Shown here piece after piece: positions 1 to 11,990 of a DNA stretch of 64,000 nt. Position 1 is the first letter of the stretch; every line of letters starts with the position of its first letter. The notes under the pieces were generated by a model. The model ran no database searches. It was given only the letters and a program-made list of their open reading frames with translations, and had not been told where the DNA came from. Both the position numbers and the translations under genes were made by a program. Origin of the DNA: Strigops habroptila (Eukaryota > Chordata > Aves > Psittaciformes > Psittacidae). The stretch spans positions 34,664,207 to 34,728,206 of the forward strand of contig NC_044283.2 in assembly GCF_004027225.2 (NCBI RefSeq), in the 5' to 3' direction.

Positions 1-1724
1 ACTGGCAAATTTAGAAACCTCTGAGCAATAGAGAAAATATTGAGTAAATGTGCTTACAAATATTTATACAGGTTCAGATATGATAAAATATGTGCTATGG
101 TAAAAAGTGTGCTCTAATTGAACAGTACCTGCTGTGTAAATGAAACAAACTGTTATCAACATTTCCTCGTGTTAGGATTATGAGCTTTTCATCAATTTTT
201 TAGAGAGATGAACACTTTCAGATATTCAGGCAAATGTTACTTTGTAGAAGCTGTTATTTTGACAGCACAAAACTTGATAAGGCACTATGAAGAAGTGTGA
301 TGCTCTCTTTCCAATTGGCAGTGCAAAGCTGAGGCTGCAGCTGGAAAGGGGATCTATAGGAGACAGTCTCCACCTACAGCCACTCACTCTGTTGACCTGC
401 AGGGATTTCTGTCCATTTCTGGTCTCATACATCTCTAGAAAGTTTGGAGATTTGGAAACACAGAAACACAAATGCCTCTGTGTTCTGCCAAGAGTAAAAC
501 AAACTTGGAGCAGGATGGGAGGAACTGGGAAATGGGCTGGGTTTACTAATGCTTCTCAGCTTTTGAGAGCGGCTTCTCTGGTCTGCCTCCAGCAGATTTT
601 GTGATGATCTTAAATGGGCTGAGTGGTTCCATCTTCACTTCCTAGTTTTCCCTTTTCATGGAAGAAAGTAATGAAAGCCAGGCTCCAGTAAAATCTGGAG
701 GTATTATTCTTGCCTCTCTGCCTTGACCACAGCAACTGCTCTTCCTCCAGTACACAGAGTGAGAAAGAGAGCAGCAGGAATGGCTGAGGGCAGTGTCAGT
801 CCAACATCAGTGTCCTGCTTTCCTCTAATGCAGGGGCCGGCAACTATCCCTATACTTTCACAAAGGTTGAAAAATACCAATGTCATTCTACAAATTCCAG
901 ATTCATCAACCACTGTCCCCAGTGGTTGTCATTCCAGACCTTGTTCCTTTAAATAACATTTTGGTTCCTTCCATGATCCTTGCTAAGTCCAGCATCGGAG
1001 GTCCAGAGAGTAAAGGATAACTGGTAGGTGGAGCTTGGACAAAGGTGGGATGGACAACTGATGAACACAAAAAGGTGAAAATCTTACAAAGAAGAAGTGG
1101 GCCAAATTACAGAACTCCTGTGTCCATTTCTGAGCAGGGTTTATGTTGAAGAACACTGTGCTATTACCATATATTAGTATTTGGAACATGTACTATTGTC
1201 AAATTGGTTAAAATGGCAGTATAAAAACTTACATAAATCAAAACTTGCTGCATGATGGTCTATATGCATTGAAATTATTATTTTCAAATATAACACTGTA
1301 TTTAGTGCATAATTTCTCAAAAATTCTAGTCTGGTTAAGTTAGTAATTCATCACATCGATAAAGTCACTTCCCCCCAGCCCTTCATTTGATTGCTTCTTA
1401 AAAGGTGACATGTTACAGTGGTCACTACTCCAAGCTCTTCATCAAGCATATAGGCTTTTAAACAAAAAGAAATACTTCAGCTAGTCTGTGGTTCTCATAA
1501 ATTCACTAGTCAGAATACTTTTAGTAGGTGGGAAGAGTATTTCTGACTGCAAGCCACTAAAAGCATGTTCCATTAATAGGGTAAGTAGGGGTCTCTTATT
1601 TATAGGTTGGCTTAAGGATGAGTACTACCTCATATATGCAACACAAAGCAGTATGCAGTGAGAAAAGATAGAAACCCTAGCAATTAATACCACTAGTCAT
1701 GAAGCAGTCATTCCTCTGCTGCCT

Positions 1725-1769
1725 TTCCTCCTCCTCCTCCCCACCCCCGCCCCCCCCCCCCCCCCCGCC
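1725..1769. repeat. (CCT)n / poly-C simple repeat
   Basis: CCT units run into an almost pure C tract with only isolated A and G interruptions. The complementary strand is therefore a long G run able to form a G-quadruplex. It lies in the DCTD intron on the C-rich (sense) strand. Exact length is likely polymorphic and assembly-sensitive. Confidence 0.9.
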
Positions 1770-1940
1770 TTGTGAATCTAGTAGCAGGTGGTGGGAATAA
1801 CAGAGCAAACACTAGCTTCTTGTTGCATGGTTATTTCTTCAGCTAATGAAGCCTTTTGAGAATACTTTTCAAGCCGCTTTTCCAGAATGGAAACCGGTGT
1901 TACAGACTTAATATTATGTTGGTTATATGTGAATATTATT

Positions 1941-2013
1941 AAACAAAAACCCCAACCAACAAACAGAACAAAAAACAAACCAAAACCACACCAAACAAAC
2001 ACCCCCCCCCCCC
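1941..2013. repeat. A/C-rich low-complexity tract ending in poly-C
   Basis: About 70 bases consist almost only of A and C on the + strand, built from irregular CAAAC/ACCAA units and ending in roughly a dozen C residues. There is no regular period. The complementary strand is G/T-rich. Confidence 0.85.
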
Positions 2014-5000
2014 AAATGCTGCGCTCCCCTAAAGGGTATTGTAAAAATAGTTTTACTACTGTTTAAATATATAGTTTCCAGAGTTCTGAATATCGTGCAC
2101 CTGTGAAAGGTTATTTTAAGTTAGCTTCTTAATGCCTGAGAGAGAACAATATGTAACTGTTAGTAGGAGCTCTTAACAGGTTAGAAAATTTCTAATGCCC
2201 CAAATGTGAACTAACTTTAACAAGAGGGATTTTTGGACTCCTGGATTTTTCTCTCACTAATCCTCTGTAAAAAGCTGGGTAGGTCTGTAAGAAAAATAGG
2301 AGCGTAATAGACTATCTTATCTATAAATCATTTAACAGTCAATGCCTGTCTGCCACAGAGGGGGGAATATGAGGAAGGAGGGGATAAAGAGTGATAGGAC
2401 AAAGCCTAAAAATATTTGTATGATGCCTATACCTTCTTACGGACCATCATGCATAACAGGGGTCAGTAGCAGACATCCAGTGAAATGTATAAAGCAAAGA
2501 CGTGTAATATTCTTCCAAGTTCTAACAAAGCCAAAATGGGTTTGTATTTAATAACCCAGTAGACTGGGAAAAAAAAAAAAATTGGAAGAAAAAAGGTGAC
2601 TTCTGGAATCAATGCAAACTTCTAGTCCCATATTACTTTCCGCAGTAAACGCAGTAAGAAATATTTTGTTAAGCTACAGTGTGCATGAAAAACCTGCCTC
2701 CTTTTGTTTCTGAAACAAAAGCCTGCTGGGTTTGTTGGAGACCCCACTACTTTTTGTCTCGGAATGATTAGTCTCTGTTTCTTCCTTATTGCTGCCTCTG
2801 TGTCTTCTTTCCACACTGGAGATTCAAAATTGTTCTTAACTTCAGATTGTGTTAAAATGATCAGGAGGCAAAATTTCTCTTTTCCCTCTAGCTGATTATC
2901 TTCTGTAAGTTATTTTTGGCCTAAACTTGCTTTTGCTTGGGAAGAGGTTTGTTGTTGAAAGCTTGTAGAAGTCTGCCAAAAGAGCCTTTGTTTCTCATCA
3001 GTGCAGGAAGGAAACTTGTTGCAGTACTAATAATGAAACTTCCTGGGTTAATGGCTGAAGATTTCTGAGTTTTAGTGAAGGAGAAATATTTACTGAAGGA
3101 ATTAGGGTTTGATTGTGGGTTCTTGTTTTTTTTAGTTCTGTGAGCCTTTGAAAACATTCCCTCATCCTTCTTTCTGGAGGCCTTCCATATTTTAGACTGC
3201 TGCCTAGAACACAATATGTTGCTCAAAGAAAGTTAAAAATGATGTTTCTGTCCTGTTGACACAACCTAATTCCAGCTGCAGAAATAATGACACTCTTTTC
3301 ACACAATCCTCTGTAACCCCAGAAAAAAAATTATTCTCTGCCTACTTATTGTGAAGGCTACATAAGGCGAGTGCAACTCATTAGTATACTTGGAGTTAAA
3401 TGTATTTCCTGGATTTTCTAAACTTATAGGTTCATATAATTCTATATCTTGTACACTTAGTGGAATATGTTTAAAATACAGTGTGATCCAGTTACAGTTG
3501 TAATAGAAACAATAATAGTAATAGAAACCTTAATGTTGTGGTGGTGCTTTTTTGTGCATTTTTTTGGGGTAGTTGGTTAATTTCCTATTTTTTATGTTAA
3601 TTTCTGGCTTTACTGGTTGTTAGAAGGTATGTGGACAGCATGGTCACGGTGATGCTGGGGACTGCTTGTAGAAGTCAGTGCTAAGCTTGCTATAGCAAGT
3701 GTTTGGTCCTTTGTGATTTGTCTACATGGGAAAGCTTGCGTGCTGTAAGTTAGACTGTAAATTTGTAGTGCATTAGCTGTTATATAGCAAACTCCATGTA
3801 GACATTTAGCGCATACAGAAAACATTTCCATTCAGCAAGGATTCCTGTGTGTCGAGGGTTCTGCACTCAGTTACTCTTTGCATGGCGGGGTCATTCACAC
3901 AGAGGTCAGTATATAGTAGCAAGTATACCGTGAACTTGTGCTATGAAACTTTGCCTGGTTTAATTTCTGTATGTACACAAGGGAGAGGAAAACTACTTTG
4001 GTTTGGTTTGGGTTTTTTAATCGGTTCTTCAAAACAAGCAGTGTAAAAACTCTTCATGTCTGCATATGCAGGTCTCTAGATGAGCTCAAACCCACACCTC
4101 ACTTCAGCACCTGTTTATGAAGTAAGTCAAGGCAGTAGGCAGTTTCTTATTAGGTAGGTATATGAATTCCACACCTTGCCTTCATTCCTAGGTGTAAACA
4201 GGAAGTTCTCACTGAGATCCTAACTTTTTTTTCAGAGGTTCATGGTGGATGACACAGGAACTCCACTGTTCTCACCTGTGTTGGTAACACATTAGATAAT
4301 CTACTGATGTGTAAAGTATAAAAACTTAAACCCCAAGGTGCGATCTGTCCAGAAAGAGCTATTGTGTTATGGTGGAATAAGGCAGGGTAGTCTGTTGCTA
4401 CCTGCTATCTCAAATCCATGGAGAAATAGAGGACTGTTTTCCAGCTCGGGAAGTCTGGCACCTTTTAATGAGCAGTAGACTCACTTTAATATTAAAGCTG
4501 GGACGTTTTTATGGTTGAGTGTGTCTTGTGTATTCTTGGGGTGAGAGAATCATGCAGCAGTGCTGAGCCATTCTGAGACCCAGAGGACAGAGCTGCTCAG
4601 TTTTACTTCGCGATTCTCCTGCCTTTGAGAGCGCACAGCGCACTCTTATAACCATAAGACTGTTCCTATCTGTGCATGTAAACACATAAATGAGCTGTTT
4701 TATACTGGCAATTAGATACTCCAGAGAGTTGTGAAGCTGTGAGATATTGCTTCACTTAGGGTGGTTGCAACTACTTGGCCCACAGCCTAGGGCTTTGTTG
4801 CCTGCGATAGGTGTTAGCAAATGGCAATGCTAATGCGCTTAATGATATCATTACTAATCGGCAGCCTGGTCAGAACAATTGACCTTCATTGATCTTGGTA
4901 TTTCTGCTTTTATTTCTTCCTCTGCCCTTTATGACAAGCTGTGCAAGCTCTTTGCCTTTGAAAGGATGTAAGCAGTTGTATTGTAACACTTTCATTTTAG

Positions 5001-5072
5001 TTTGACTGATTTGTTTTAATGAATGGTATTATGAATGATTTCTTTCTTATTTTTTTTGTTTTAATAAATCAG

Positions 5073-5189
5073 TGTGCCATGCCGAATTGAATGCCATCAT
5101 GAACAAAAACTCAGCTGATGTGAAAGGCTGCAGCATGTATGTTGCCTTATTTCCATGCAATGAATGTGCAAAACTCATCATCCAGGCAG
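5073..5189 (+). CDS. DCTD: Deoxycytidylate deaminase (dCMP deaminase), zinc-site exon
   Basis: This internal exon of 117 bp is bounded by AG (5071-5072) and GT (5190-5191). It carries two bases of a split Val codon, 38 whole codons and one base of a split Gly codon. It encodes the cytidine/dCMP deaminase zinc site: CHAELNAI holds the zinc-binding His and the catalytic proton-shuttling Glu (HAE), and FPCNECAK holds the two zinc-binding Cys (PCxxC). The wording around both motifs is that of vertebrate DCTD. The enzyme is cytosolic and converts dCMP to dUMP, the thymidylate synthase substrate; the family is allosterically activated by dCTP and inhibited by dTTP. All zinc ligands are intact, so a functional gene is expected. 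The N-terminal exons are not in the window. Confidence 0.97.
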
Positions 5190-6739
5190 GTAAGGAGTAG
5201 TGCCAGCTTGATTTGTCAGGGTTGCAGTGCTGCCTGCTCGTTGGTATCTTATCACAGATGTATTTGATGTTAAATTGCTGCTGTTAGTTCTAAATTAATT
5301 GCACTGTCAACCTCATAAAATGCTGCTTGTGGGGTTTTTTTTGCATCTGAATGGTGCCAAATTTTTCCAGTGCTAATTGCATCTTCTGTAATTCTAAGCG
5401 TGCTTCTAATTTAGGTTTGTAACTTCTTAGACCAGGAGCTGCCAAAGAACAACACAGGCTTTGCATATAATTACTGTCAATTTTACTGTGCTCTGACACA
5501 TTGAATAGAGTAGGGCAGAAAGAAATAAACTTCTGCATGACAAAAGGTCTGTTGGGAGTATATACATGAAATTTTAATTTGAATGTGATGCATGGTAGAT
5601 ATTTGAAGATTTTAAAATATCTTTGCTCATAAATGTCATAAGACTTCTATGATCCTACTTTAATTATGTCTTTCATTACAATTCTTATAAATCTGTGCCA
5701 CTGCAGTGAGTATGCTGGCCTAAATGTGTCTCCTTTTTTTCAGATTAGGCAGTATCTGCAGTAGGCTTCAGTTCCATAAAAATCTCTGTTTAAGGTAGCC
5801 TGTATTTTGCTCATAAAGTCTTGCAATCCTGGCATGGATTGCTGTTCTGCAGAGTTTCTCGTACCACAAATGGCCACAGGGATCTAGGAAGAAAGTGGCA
5901 AACAGAACACTACTTTATTTTGGTCAGTAAGGTTTGAAATGAAGATAGGTGAAGGGGGAAAGACGACAGTATTCTGTATTTGTGCTACATTTCTCTTATT
6001 TATAGAATCAAAATCAAATGGTCTTCCAATCAGATTGTCTGCTTGTTCTGAATATAGTCATTCATCCTTATGGGCTTAGGTCAGCACTTAGTTGCAATGT
6101 ATGGGTATTCGCATTGTCTGGTAAACACAGTAAGATGTTGATAGGCTTTGAAATGCTTGTGAATTCTCTTGGGTCAGCCTTTACACTTCTCCCTTGCCTA
6201 AGTAATTTAGGCATAGATCATTCAACAACTTGAGATGGCATGCATTTCTGTGATTTGAACCTGGGATTGGGAGCTATTTATAAAATAGAGAACAAAAGGA
6301 GAAAGGCATCAGTTTATAGCTCTGCATTCAGGAGGGGAATAGGATTAGGAGTTTAAGTTCTTTGTGGGGAATTTTATCTGTATTAGAGAGGTAGATAAGT
6401 TTTCAATTACTTTTGCAAAAATGCTTAATTTCTAGTCTGTCTAGTGGTTTTGCCTATGAGGTTTTCATTCTGGTTTCCTGAGTTAAACTCAGGGGAAAGC
6501 AGAGAAAAACATTTTCCAACATTTTTGAAAGAACTGTCTTCCAAAATAGCTCTACCTTACATAGCCTTATTCTCAAGTACAATCTATAGTATTTTGGGAA
6601 GTAGAGGTCTACCAAAGAGTTCTAGAGCATGTGGATAAATGCTGCCTCTTCTGATTTTGGCACCAGACATTACTCTATTTCTCTTTTATTTTTTTCAGGG
6701 TATTTCTAAACTTTTTTTTTTTCTATATGACCTTTTTAG
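5190..6739 (+). other. DCTD: DCTD intron
   Basis: This intron lies between the zinc-site exon and the next coding exon. It begins GTAAGG and ends with a T-rich tract and tttttAG at 6739. I see no repeat family or second gene in it; the short open frames look random. Confidence 0.93.
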
Positions 6740-6836
6740 GCATAAAGGAAGTTATTTTTATGTCTGACAAATATCATGACACTGTGGAAATGACAGCTGC
6801 ACGGCGGATGTTTGATTTAGCAGGTGTTATCTACAG
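6740..6836 (+). CDS. DCTD: Deoxycytidylate deaminase, C-terminal core exon
   Basis: This internal exon of 97 bp completes the split Gly codon, then reads 31 codons ([13 protein letters not shown] and on to FDLAGVIY) and two bases of an Arg codon. It begins directly after the zinc-site exon in frame (IIQA-G-IKEV). It encodes the beta strand and helix that follow the PCxxC helix in the deaminase fold; the SDKYHD segment is typical of vertebrate DCTD. The acceptor is a T-rich tract ending tttttAG and the donor is CAG|GTAAGA, both strong. Compared with the human protein as I recall it, the stretch after SDKYHD ([15 protein letters not shown]) has diverged while the flanks are conserved, which is plausible for a surface helix. 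Confidence 0.96.
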
Positions 6837-7129
6837 GTAAGAGAACCTTGGATTAACTTTATTTTTATTCTGGAAAGGAAGAAAGCGGTGTGTGAAAGAG
6901 ACCAACTTTAGGGCAAAAGTTTTTCTTTGCTTCGTGCAGCATTTTATTCTTTGGTACTATCTGTAGATGGCTTGCTCTCCACGCCTGCAAAAGATACTGG
7001 ATTGACAGACTTGCACCATTCTTTTTGCCTTCGGTATGGTTAAATTTCAGTTTCATAGCATTTGTATGATAAAATAGTCCATTTGGAATACTCATTTAAT
7101 TCCTGGACTGCAAGTGAAATTGCAAGCGT

Positions 7130-7239
7130 GATGGTTACACTGTACTCGGGAGAGTCATTGCTGGCCCTGCTTCGAGTAGGAGTTTAGACGAGGTGATTTC
7201 CTGAAGTCCCTTACAACCTGAATTATCCTATGATCATAC
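7130..7239 (+). mobile_element. CR1 LINE, 3'-end fragment
   Basis: The segment matches the 3' untranslated end of avian CR1 elements: a CTGGCCCTGC-like start, then a GGTGATTTCCTGAAGTCCC-like stretch, TTACAACCTGAATTATCC and a final TATGATCAT, corresponding to the CR1 3'-terminal ATTCTATG-type repeats. It is a heavily 5'-truncated, diverged copy in DCTD sense orientation. It has no coding capacity. Confidence 0.85.
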
Positions 7240-8321
7240 AAGCTGCACTGAAACGACCAGTTGATTTTTATTTTGTTTGTGGATTACTTGATCCTTTTTG
7301 GAACTTTAATATCTTTTTGTTGCAGTCAATTTGGGAAGGTGTCCTTCTAGCCGCCCATCATTAATTCTCAGTGCCTACTGGTCAGCTTTTCTTGTAAGCA
7401 AAGGGTAAAACTTGGAATATTTGCCTTAAAGTAATGACAGACTGAAAAATGTTGGAAGAGTGGGGGTTTTAAAGACATTGACAGAGCTACCTAAAGACAA
7501 TCTGTTCAACAGCTAGTTTGATGGCAAAAACATGCTGTGGGTGAGGATAATTATGCAGTGAGGGAGGCTTTGCAACTCTTAAAAGTTCTGCAGTATTAAT
7601 ATAAAGACTTCAAAAAATTTGCAAACATAACAATTCTGACAGATAGAATTTTAGGATGAAAGGTGCCTACTGGGCGAAGAAATGTCCATGAAAAAACACA
7701 GCAGTATTTGAAATTCAGTTTTAGTCCTTCAGTGTATTTCCTGCCTACTAAGACTATTTTGACTAAAAAAGCATAAATCATTCTCTTGCAAATCAAATCT
7801 TGTAACTTCTCCAGGGTGAGAGTGTTTCTTGCATTTCAGATTGCTATTCTGGACAAAGCATTTAGAATGGTCAGCAGCATGTGCTTTTTTGTGTTGACTG
7901 TTATTCATTCTTGTATTGATTGTTAAGGATGTAGGTGGTACTTAATGAATCTCTTGAACTGAACTGCAGAGCTTAATTAGGCACTAAATCGACACTATTT
8001 GCATAATCCTTTGTTTACTGGTAGACTGGAAAATATATGCGTGGTCCCCAAATACCTTCTTTGCTAATTGCTGTAGCAGATGCTCTAATGATAATAAAAG
8101 GAAACATTTTGTGGCAGTATTAATTTTACAGTTCTAAAGTTACAATTTTTAAATGAGTCCCTCTTAACTAGTTTGGGTTTTCCCCAGTATGATGCATAAT
8201 GCGATACTTTCCCTTAGCTCAAAAAAATAATTTAACATACTGAGATGAAGTTTGAAAGTGTTCTTTGAAAACTTGGCAGGAAAAAAGTGATCAAAATATT
8301 ACCAAAATATATTCTAAATTT

Positions 8322-8440
8322 CTTTAATATATACATATGTATACATATGTGTATATGTAATGCATATACAGTATATTATTATGTTTTTATTGATACATAT
8401 GTGTACCTATATCTGTAAATATGTATTAAAAATATTTGAA
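8322..8440. repeat. TA/TG-rich simple repeat
   Basis: An imperfect alternation of ATATAC, ATATGT and related units makes this about 120-base stretch strongly AT-rich, with several small palindromes (for example ACATATGT). It looks like an old (TA)n/(TG)n microsatellite inside the DCTD intron. Confidence 0.75.
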
Positions 8441-8787
8441 ACATAAATCTATATGAACAAAAATCCCAGCCCTGGTAACATGATGCCACCACCTGCAGGT
8501 AAGTTGTTAAAAGTCCTTTGACTCCTGGGTAATTTATGAACTCCAATAGCCAAAGAACGTACAGGCTAACACACCCCATGTGCCTTTTTTGTCTTAGTCT
8601 TTCTTGTCCAGGTTTCTCTCAGTGTGGTGCACTATAATTGGCTCCCATAGAGATGAAAACTACGTGAATCCAAGGAGAGTTTTTTTTTTTTATTTTTTTT
8701 AATTCCTTCAAAGATTTAACTGGAGCTAAAGCAAGCAAAATGTTTTAACTACTCACTAACTAATATCTGTATTTTTCTTTATTTTAG

Positions 8788-8866
8788 GGAATTCAAGCCA
8801 AAGTGTAACAAGATCATCATTGACTTTGATTCAATTAATGGCAGACCAAATCAAAAGCTTCTGTGA
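8788..8866 (+). CDS. DCTD: Deoxycytidylate deaminase, last coding exon
   Basis: After the acceptor ATTTTAG (8781-8787) one base completes the split Arg codon. Then 25 codons, EFKPKCNKIIIDFDSINGRP and NQKLL, lead to the TGA stop at 8864-8866. The IIIDFDSIN segment is the conserved DCTD C-terminus. With the two upstream exons this gives about 97 of an expected roughly 178 residues, all in one frame across both junctions. There is no sign of truncation or frameshift. Confidence 0.97.
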
Positions 8867-9320
8867 ATTAAGTCTCATTAAGTCTCTAGAAGAGTGTGAT
8901 TATCCTTTTCTAAAAAGCTGCTAATGCCTTTCATCTTGAAGTTACTTGCAACTTTTTAATGGCTTCTGTAGCTGAAGTAGACTTCTAAGAAATCCAAGGC
9001 ATAAAATGTCCCCCTCACTTCATCTTGTCATGTGAAATCTAAATCTCTTTACATTTTTTTTAAGGCCTTTATCAAAACTGCTCAAAAAGTCTAGAGACAT
9101 GTTGATGAGACAATATAATGTATGTAAAGAAAACTGTTCTGATTCTTGCTGTATGCATCACCACATGCTCTGATAGGCTGTCAGCATTGATTTAGACTCA
9201 GCTTAACAGCAGTACTTATTGTAACTGGTAGTACATTGGAATACACTAATATCTGTTGATCTCTCTGTTGGACGTGGGGATCTAAATACTTGATCCTAAT
9301 AAAGGACAAAAAAATGTTAT
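8867..9320 (+). other. DCTD: DCTD 3' untranslated region
   Basis: AT-rich sequence follows the TGA stop. A canonical AATAAA lies at 9298-9303, so cleavage is expected near 9315-9325. A second AATAAA at 10470-10475 could support a longer 3'UTR of about 1.6 kb. The end is an inference, since no transcript is available. Confidence 0.7.
9298..9303 (+). other. DCTD: Polyadenylation signal AATAAA (DCTD)
   Basis: A canonical hexamer in sense orientation lies 432 bases after the DCTD stop and is the first strong candidate downstream. Confidence 0.65.
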
Positions 9321-11239
9321 CCATGCAAATACTAATCTTGCAATTAGCACAACACTAATATTTAAAAAGTGATACAGCTTTAAGAATGTGTGATACTCTG
9401 CATGATCGTTGGATAACGATCCAACAAATCCTCATTTTCCTTTTAAGTGCTGTCTAACACTGTCATACATGGGGACGGATGAGAGAGGGAGTTCTGGGAA
9501 TGGTCCATACTGGACCAAGCTTTGCAGGTGCTTTCAGGTCCTTGTTTTCCCCAAGACTCCAGAATTGAAAGGGGTTCAGGGAGTAAATTATTTGTCTCTG
9601 TATGTTTGGGACTCTTACTTGGAGTTTGTTTCCATGTGTAGAAGGAAATCATTTCATTGGTCTAAGATGTTTCTAGATGGTCCCAGCATAGCTCAGTCTT
9701 ATAATCAACTTGTAAGGTAACTGAATATTTTTTTTGTCCTTTGAGAGAAATTGGAGATAGTCAGCCCATATCCATATCCATGCCAAAAGAGGTAATTATG
9801 GTGTTAGCCTGTTTCCCAGTGCTGGCATAGTACCTTCATTTTCATAAATGCTGCCTAAAATAATATCCTTTTTAATTTTGTCTTGAGATCTGGGAATAGA
9901 TTTGAGTTCCTTTTCTCTAATTTGATTTTTTCAAATTAAATATTCCTAATGGCTTTATTTGGATAACACTGGTGTTTGGGTTTTTTCCGTGTTTTGTTTT
10001 TTTTCTGGGGTTTTTTGGGGAGAGGGTGGGCAGGTTGATTTTAAACGTGGTTATACTTCAGTGAGCTTTTATTTTTCTCTAGAAAAGCTTTGTTTCATAT
10101 TTTGGGACATTATGTAATTTGGCTTCATACCAATATTATTAAAGTCTTATTAAAATCCACTACATTGAAGTAGACTCATTATTATAATATTAAGCCATGT
10201 GCTTGGCTCCAGAGTGCTGCTGTTTTTGCAATCATATGCAAAGCATATTTTGTGCATTGTGATATTGCATAAAGTGAAGTGTTATGAACCATTTCGCTAC
10301 TAAAGGGAGCACTGTAACATATTATAAGATGTGTCCATTTATAAAGTAGTTTCTGACTTTCTCTTTTTTTCTTGCAAGTGTTTTCCACCTCAAAGTCAGT
10401 TTGTGGCTTACTGCCAGAAGAAATTTGCACATATGTGGAGGGGGAGGGTGAAACCTGAAAAATTACTTTAATAAATTGTCACTAAAACAGCTTATGCGCA
10501 TCTTCTTCTTTGGCCTGAGTTAATAAGTAGAAGCATTTTGAGTTCTACAGGTCTGACAATGGGACAGAGGGGACAGAAGAAGCAAAATTTTGGGGTTTGG
10601 CAACAACATTGCTGTTTTCTTCATAGATAATTGCTGATATGAGTTCAGACTTAAAAGATAAACCATGCATTGTGGTTCTGGTTACTTTTAAGTACTTTTA
10701 TGTCAAGCCTTAGATAATGGGAATGTATAATGTGCATAAAAACTCAGGAGTTTTTTGAACCAATGTCCTGGTATTACCAGGAATGTACTACTTTTCCTAA
10801 TGACTCTTTTTTTTCCTTCTCCCAGGACTTTCCTGTTTGTGTAACAGAAGAGCGGTATGGAGAATATGATAGGATTTGTGATAGGTTTCCTCCGATCAGT
10901 TTTTGATCTGATAGAGCCATATATACAAGCTTTCAGAGCAATTGTCAGTTGACTCACACTAGTAGGTGGGCTCTCTGATTTCCAAGGTAACTTTATGAAA
11001 AAGAAAAAGCACATCCACAACTCTGGAGGTAACATGTGCTTAGTTCAAGGTTAATGTTTTAGAGCAAATCTTAAAGAAGGTGTGACCCTTACGTTGTGTG
11101 CATTCCCAGAAATGCTTCTGGCTTTTTCTGTTTTAATAGTTCAGGAGGTAGTGCTTTGACTTTCAAATAAAGAATAATCACTAGAGGAAAAAAAGTCAAT
11201 ATCATAAACTCTGTTTATGCTCCTGAAACTCCAGTTCAA
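9321..11239. other. Intergenic, DCTD downstream flank
   Basis: AT-rich sequence without a recognisable gene. It contains a second possible DCTD AATAAA (10470-10475) and G/T-rich low-complexity patches (about 9975-10030). I see no exon-like reading frame. Confidence 0.7.
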
Positions 11240-11990
11240 GATGAATAGAACTACTGTCCTGGAAGGACCTCTAGAGGGCATTTAGTCTTCCCCCTCGCTG
11301 AAAGTACTGTTGACTTGGAAGTTAGATCCAGTTGCTCAGGCCCTGTCCAGGTGAGTATCTCCAAGAACAGCAATTCTGCAGCCTCTCTGGTCATCCATTC
11401 CAATTCACTGACGCCCTCACTGTGTCTTTGACTTTCTTCTTCAGTCAGAATTTCCATAGCTACAGCTTCTGTCCGTTGCCTCTCATCCTTCTGTTGCACG
11501 TGTCTGAAAAGAAGCCTGTCTGTCTTCTCTACAGCCACCCATTAGGTAGCTGAAGTCAGCGGTTAGATTCCCCTCACCTTTAGCCTCCAAGCTGAACAAA
11601 TGCTGCGCTATCATCCTTTTTCAATGCATCATGTGCTCCATCCTCCCACCGTCTTCAGGTACCCTCACTGTCTGACTTGTACTGGGGAGCCCAAAGATGA
11701 CACTGCTCTAGATGTGGTCTTAAATAAACAGAGTAGAGGAGCACGAATAATCACTTCTGTTCACCTGCCAGATAGACACTTTCTAGTAGAGCCTGGTATG
11801 TGGATAGCCTTCTGTTTTGCAAAGGTACTTCATCTCTCGTCCACCTGGATTTGTCCCCTTTTCCTCCAAGGAACCTTCCATCCAGTGGGAACCCAGCCAG
11901 CAGAAGGTTGTCCTGTACCTGGTGCAGGATTTCATCATGTTTCCATCAACCCATTCCTCCAGCTACTTACATAGCTGGGCTTTGAGCCAC
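11240..11990 (-). mobile_element. CR1 LINE relic (antisense)
   Basis: Read on the + strand this is the reverse complement of CR1. GGAAGGACCTCTAGAGGGCA, the GTTGCTCAGGCCCTGTCCAG stretch followed by GTGAGTATCTCCAAG, ACTGGGGAGCCCAAAGATGA, CTAGATGTGGTC and AGAGTAGAGGAGCACGA are all diverged versions of the antisense CR1 ORF2/3' region. The order of landmarks agrees with one element inserted on the minus strand. Many substitutions and gaps make it an old dead copy with no open pol frame. The outer boundaries are approximate. Confidence 0.8.

Larger units (their letters stand above)
1..5072 (+). other. DCTD: DCTD intron (3' part)
   Basis: This stretch ends in a splice acceptor (T-rich tract, then aataaatcAG at 5063-5072) leading into a DCTD coding exon. 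I looked for the preceding DCTD exon, which would encode the segment before the VCHAE motif, and did not find it, so the 5' exons lie outside the window. The interval contains a CCT/poly-C tract (about 1725-1769), an A/C-rich strand-asymmetric tract (about 1941-2013) and a 14-bp AT-rich palindrome at 4840-4853. The short open frames here look random. Confidence 0.8.
6837..8787 (+). other. DCTD: Last DCTD intron
   Basis: The intron runs from GTAAGA to a T-rich tract and ATTTTAG at 8787. It contains a CR1 LINE 3' end (about 7130-7239) and a TA-rich simple repeat (about 8322-8440). Nothing else is recognised. Confidence 0.93.

Noticed and set aside
1..5072. Search for upstream DCTD exons
   Set aside because: No stretch encodes the expected N-terminal deaminase segment with splice sites; those exons are outside the window.
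11332..11985. Overlapping + strand frames of 61-124 codons
   Set aside because: They lie on the antisense strand of an old CR1 LINE relic.
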